A stretch of 64,000 bases of DNA from Trichoplax adhaerens (taxonomy: Eukaryota > Placozoa > Uniplacotomia > Trichoplacea > Trichoplacidae), in contig NW_002060943.1 of NCBI RefSeq assembly GCF_000150275.1, forward strand, positions 1,360,628 through 1,424,627. The letters are read 5' to 3'. The notes beneath the pieces were generated by a model. That model was not told the DNA's origin. It worked only from the letters and a program-made list of their open reading frames with translations, and ran no database searches. Positions 60,186-64,000 of the stretch are shown piece by piece. Made by a program: the position numbers and the translations under genes. Every line of letters begins with the position of its first letter. The stretch's first letter is position 1.

Positions 60186-63100
60186 TCAAAAATCTTCATT
60201 GGTACTTCTCCTATATTCGATATTAGATTGATGAAATATTGAGCGACGCCTTTTTCGAGTAATAGAAGGCCCAAATACTGAATCTGATATTTTTTGGCGA
60301 TATTTACAGCAACATACAACTATTACAGTAATAATTACAAATGCCGCTAAGCAAGATATTAGAATAGGATAGAACAAATTATTATTTTCACTTGGTGGTA
60401 TTGAAGATAAAGCGCTAGATTGCGTGGATGACGGTCCTTTATGATGTGATTGTGGTGTTGGTTGGTTAAGTGATTGTAACGAATGTTCCTTTGATGTAGA
60501 TGTTGGTTTAATGGTGATTACTTTAGATGGTATTTGATCTAATAGCTTTGTTGACAATAATGAAGTTGTTGTCGACAAAGTTAATCGCCAATTCGATGAT
60601 ATTGAAGTTGAATATGAAGATGATGTAGTCATTAAAGTGGAAGATATGAACGATGATATTGACGTTGAATATGAAGATGATGTAGGCATTAAAGTGGAAG
60701 ATATGGACGATGATGCAGATGATGATGACTTTCGAAGATGCACTGGCAAAGTTGTTGTATAATAGGAAGTGCTACCTGATTTAACGGAAGAGCGTGAAGT
60801 TATTAATGATGAAGATTTTTCTGAAGGAGTTGATGACGAAGATAAAATTGTTAGCACTGATGAAGACTTTGCGGTTGGAATGGTTGATGAAAATGTCGTA
60901 CTAAATACCGAAGAAGAAGAAATCACAATGGAAGACGTTAGTAACGTAGTAGAAGCTATAGAGGTTAGCGAACTCTTTTGCGCAGAAGATACTACAGATG
61001 TTAACGACGGAAACAAAGTTGTGGTAGCCTGTGTCGATGATTTAGTAGATACTGATGTAGGTATTGATGTAGACGATGATGCAATAACTTGTTTAGCAGT
61101 TCCGAAGCTATCAAGACTCCCACCATGACCTGTTGTATTGCAATAAGGAGGAGCGTAGCCATCATCGCAGTGGCAGTGACCCAAATTATTGCATATCTGT
61201 CGTAAAAATAATAGTCTTGTTACGATGAAGTTGGAATAAATAGATTATGCTGACTACAAATAGCATGAATTGTAATTTGAGTTGCATACATACCCCATGA
61301 TTAGAGCAATGTTGTTCACTGCAATGATGAATATTAAGCGAGGATAACGATGTACATTTATGATTGAGGCAAATTTTATTTTCATCACATTTGGTGCCAT
61401 CTGTAATTACGCCTGGATCTGGTACATCCGCTCCCATATCGATAACTGCACTAATGCATGTGAATTCTTTTCCTCCCTAGTTAAAACAACAAACACGCTT
61501 TCTGAGAACTAAAGCTACCCTTGATATATGCCTATCTTATAACTGCTTGTCAGTTTACCCCATAAAGTGTGGTTGATGTCCATACATAGGAAGAGCCAAT
61601 AACAGGATGGCTAATATCTCCCTGGCACTGTAATTTACCACATCGAACATCTTGAGGAGCACATGCAATATAATTATCATTCACTTTATCACAATATCCT
61701 GCACTATCTCCATTAGTATTCACGTAATACCAGCATACGCCATGGCCACTTTGAGCATTATCACCAAAGACAATTTTACACTGCTCATCATGTGTTAAAC
61801 AAGCTCCATCGTAACAATATCCAGCTCCATTGGCGCAATCGATGCCAGTTTGCTTGACGATATTTGATGGACATTGGCTATCATGACCACTACAATATTC
61901 TGCTAAATCACAATCATTAACAGGCTCACGGCATAGTTCACCACGTTTTTGAAATTGACATTGATGACAGCAAGGTCCAGTACTGCAAGCAGCATGTGGC
62001 GCTAACATACATGTGGAAGCATTACAGCAGTGATCTTGGCATTCAGAAACAGAGCCACAATCACATTGTTCACCTTCTTCAATAAATCCATTACCGCAGG
62101 ATGGCTTAGTATATAGTTTTGTTGGAATATTAAATAAACACGAGCCTAAACCTTCAGAAAAGCTTTCTTCCAGATCTTGCTGACTACAACTGGAAAATTG
62201 GGTTGGTAATGGACCAGCAAGAACAGCAGACATAAAGCATCCCGTAGATGATATTTGACCATGGCAAGTACACTGTCGTACATCAGTATCATGCTGAAAT
62301 CCCAAGTTATGCCCTAATTCATGGGCAGTAATTGCAGCTGTAAAATAAGGATTTTCTTGGGCCGCCATACTAATGCCAACCGAATTCGACATACATATAG
62401 TGGAAATAAATCCCATTCCTATGTAATTAGATGTTGCACCGTTAAAATGAGTTACAGCTAAAATCATTAAAGACTTGCATACACCATTTTCAAAACTGAA
62501 CTTAAATAAATCTTAATGGAATTACCGACAGTCCCACCAGCGAGGTCTATACCAGTTAATAATTGCGCGTTATCATTAGGGTATTTTTCCAATTGACTAG
62601 AGCGATAACCACTAAATCGATTCAATGTACCAAGTGTATCTGGTGTAACATCGATTTCGTCTTTAACATTCCATGTTATTAAGCCCGTGAGAGCAATTCG
62701 AACCTTTAATTGCTTAAATCCCATATCTAAAATATTAGCCACCTAAAGAGTAAGGTAAAATTTAATCTGGCTATAGTAGTCGACAATAAATTTCTGTAGA
62801 ATAACCGAATCCTAATCAATATAATTAATGAAATAAATCAATTACAATATGATATTACATTGCATACTGCCAACCTGTATAACATAATTTTTAATTAATT
62901 CATTTTCAAATTGAAATTGTCCAGCCAATCGGTTGTCTACTACTAGCAATAGCTCGATGTATTTCATATCACTATAAACATTACGTTTTTTACGAGCCAT
63001 TTTAAGGAATTCCCTATAATAATCGTCACTGATTAAATCTGTTGGCATCTCATTAGATCTCTCATCTTCAAGTTCGCATCGATTAGAGCGCATCGTTCTA

Positions 63101-63243
63101 CTACTGTCTTTTGGATCGTACACGATATGATCATTATCATCCAAAATTTTTAAAGGCTCTATAATATAACTTTGATTCATCATCTGGACTAGTCCGTTCA
63201 AGCCACGGCATGTACTGATGGCAGCTCCTGAATGATCGACAAC
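60186..63243 (-). CDS. ADAM metalloprotease-disintegrin, 3' part (meltrin/ADAM12-19-like)
   Basis: Exons within the window: 63243-62875, 62742-62553, 62457-61559, 61476-61294 and 61196-60186; about 883 residues of C-terminal sequence, all in phase. The 5' exons (signal peptide and most of the prodomain) lie outside. Order: end of prodomain (AAISTCRGLNGLV, SYIIEPL), furin site ARKKR, then metalloprotease domain (MKYIELLLVVDN...) with the complete zinc site HELGHNLGFQHD at 62323-62288. A disintegrin domain (CGNGFIEEGEQCDCG, loop ending NDCDLAEYCSG, no RGD), Cys-rich domain (GKLQCQGD, DMGADVPDPG) and EGF module (CSNHG|ICNNLGHCHCDDGYAPPYC) follow. A Ser/Thr stalk of about 200 residues leads to the membrane helix (FYPILISCLAAFVIITVIVV) and a short basic tail. 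It should be an active surface sheddase. The Cys-rich/EGF text is closest to ADAM12/19/33, but a single ortholog cannot be fixed. The stalk is far longer than in those vertebrate proteins. Confidence 0.93.
60607..60720. repeat. Coding minisatellite in the ADAM stalk, 57 bp unit
   Basis: The sequence starting GTTGAATATGAAGATGATG at 60607 recurs at 60664, an exact 19-codon offset. On the minus strand it encodes two near-identical blocks of the kind SSTLMPTSSSYSTSIS within the Ser/Thr-rich stalk. Confidence 0.85.
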
Positions 63244-64000
63244 CTATAACCCCAAAATAAAAATTTTAGAGCAGTTTATAGGATATCATCAATTATGGCA
63301 CATATGCATTTTCAAATAGCTACTGGCTTCAAATAGATGGCTTTCTTATAAATTGAGTTGATACACAGATTCTTTTTAGTATTTATCAAGCGAATTTAAA
63401 GATTACATCGATTGAATTATGCTGTTTACGCTAATTGTATTCTGTTAACTGTGAGATCTGTTAATATCTAGAACTTTGAGGTTAGCCTTTGCGAATAAAA
63501 CGTTCAACTTTTAGCTACAATATTGCAATCTTGATATTAGGGATCTTATGGCCATGATACAGATGAACAAAACTTATGCGTAATTCCGATATAATAATGT
63601 AGCTTGTGAACATAGCAAGAACGGTATCTATGGTAGTATAAATTTAATAGATAATAATCATTAATCGTATTAACTTAGTCATAATTATCATTTAATTATA
63701 CATGTGAAATAAAATGGGCCCAAATAAAAGTGTCATTAAAAAAGAGATTCTATCTAGTCAGCAATCATCATTATTTCAATATAGTACACCCTTTATGTAA
63801 ATACGATTGAGTAAATATCAAGAATAATACAAGATTAGCAAGTGTAATCATACAGATATGATAGCAATAAATTCCAAAGTGTATTTTATATTCAGGGATA
63901 AACAAAAATTTGGATAAACTAATCCATGACCGCGTAAGAAATTAATTGTATTTCATCAGCAGTGCATGCTGGTAGTATATACCAGTTAGAACGATAGAGT
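63244..64000. other. ADAM intron sequence to window end
   Basis: It begins with the acceptor (TTATAG read on the minus strand) of the first ADAM exon in the window and is AT-rich. No further prodomain exon could be recognised, so the next upstream exon should lie beyond 64000. Confidence 0.55.

Noticed and set aside
60769..61128. Acidic 119-codon plus-strand open frame
   Set aside because: It is antisense to the Ser/Thr-rich ADAM stalk, and its Asp/Glu richness mirrors the TCN/ACN codons of the minus strand.
62467..62552. Reading through from the ADAM exon into GIDLAGGTVGNS
   Set aside because: Read-through ends in a stop. Splicing at 62553 to 62457 gives the family-typical NAQLLT-AVTHFNGATSNYIG in phase, so the 95 bp is an intron whose translation only resembles the motif.

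Overview
The window looks like nuclear DNA of an early-branching animal. It is strongly AT-rich. Its genes are split into many short exons with GT-AG introns, and it carries animal-type genes: an Ig/FN3 adhesion molecule, an ADAM metalloprotease and motile-cilium genes. A placozoan (Trichoplax-like) genome fits best, but that is inference; another non-bilaterian is possible. All gene identities come from reading translated exons against remembered family features; no database search was run. Exons were placed by splice consensus and checked for phase continuity, so the models below read through in frame unless stated.

Layout: 1-12.5 kb has no recognisable gene, only diverged tandem repeats. 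12.5-15.0 kb (+) is a seven-exon ankyrin-repeat protein. 15.8-20.1 kb (-) is IGHMBP2 (SMUBP2 helicase). 22.1-25.1 kb (+) is CENATAC/CCDC84, a minor-spliceosome factor. 25.9-35.4 kb (-) is a 17-exon gene whose N-terminal half resembles DNAAF8 (C16orf71/Daap1) and whose C-terminal half is a run of degenerate nucleoside-diphosphate-kinase-like domains. 37.5-45.0 kb (-) is an NCAM-like Ig/FN3 membrane protein. 47.7-50.2 kb (-) is a protein joining an RRM to a CD2BP2-type GYF domain. 51.7-54.7 kb (+) is TOMM40. 56.8-58.9 kb (+) is a JHY (C11orf63)-like gene. 60.2-63.2 kb (-) is the 3' part of an ADAM metalloprotease whose 5' end lies beyond the window.

The genes do not form one pathway, but two themes recur. 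DNAAF8-like and JHY-like are both motile-cilium genes, and each has an RFX X-box-like palindrome upstream (35587-35599 and 56038-56050). IGHMBP2, CENATAC and the RRM-GYF protein all concern RNA handling.

The most striking non-coding element is about 1.1 kb packed with GTACAGTAC/GTACTGTAC palindromes (50.26-51.37 kb), between the divergent RRM-GYF and TOMM40 genes; a smaller relative lies upstream of IGHMBP2. Several families of 60-320 bp tandem duplications fill introns and intergenic DNA.
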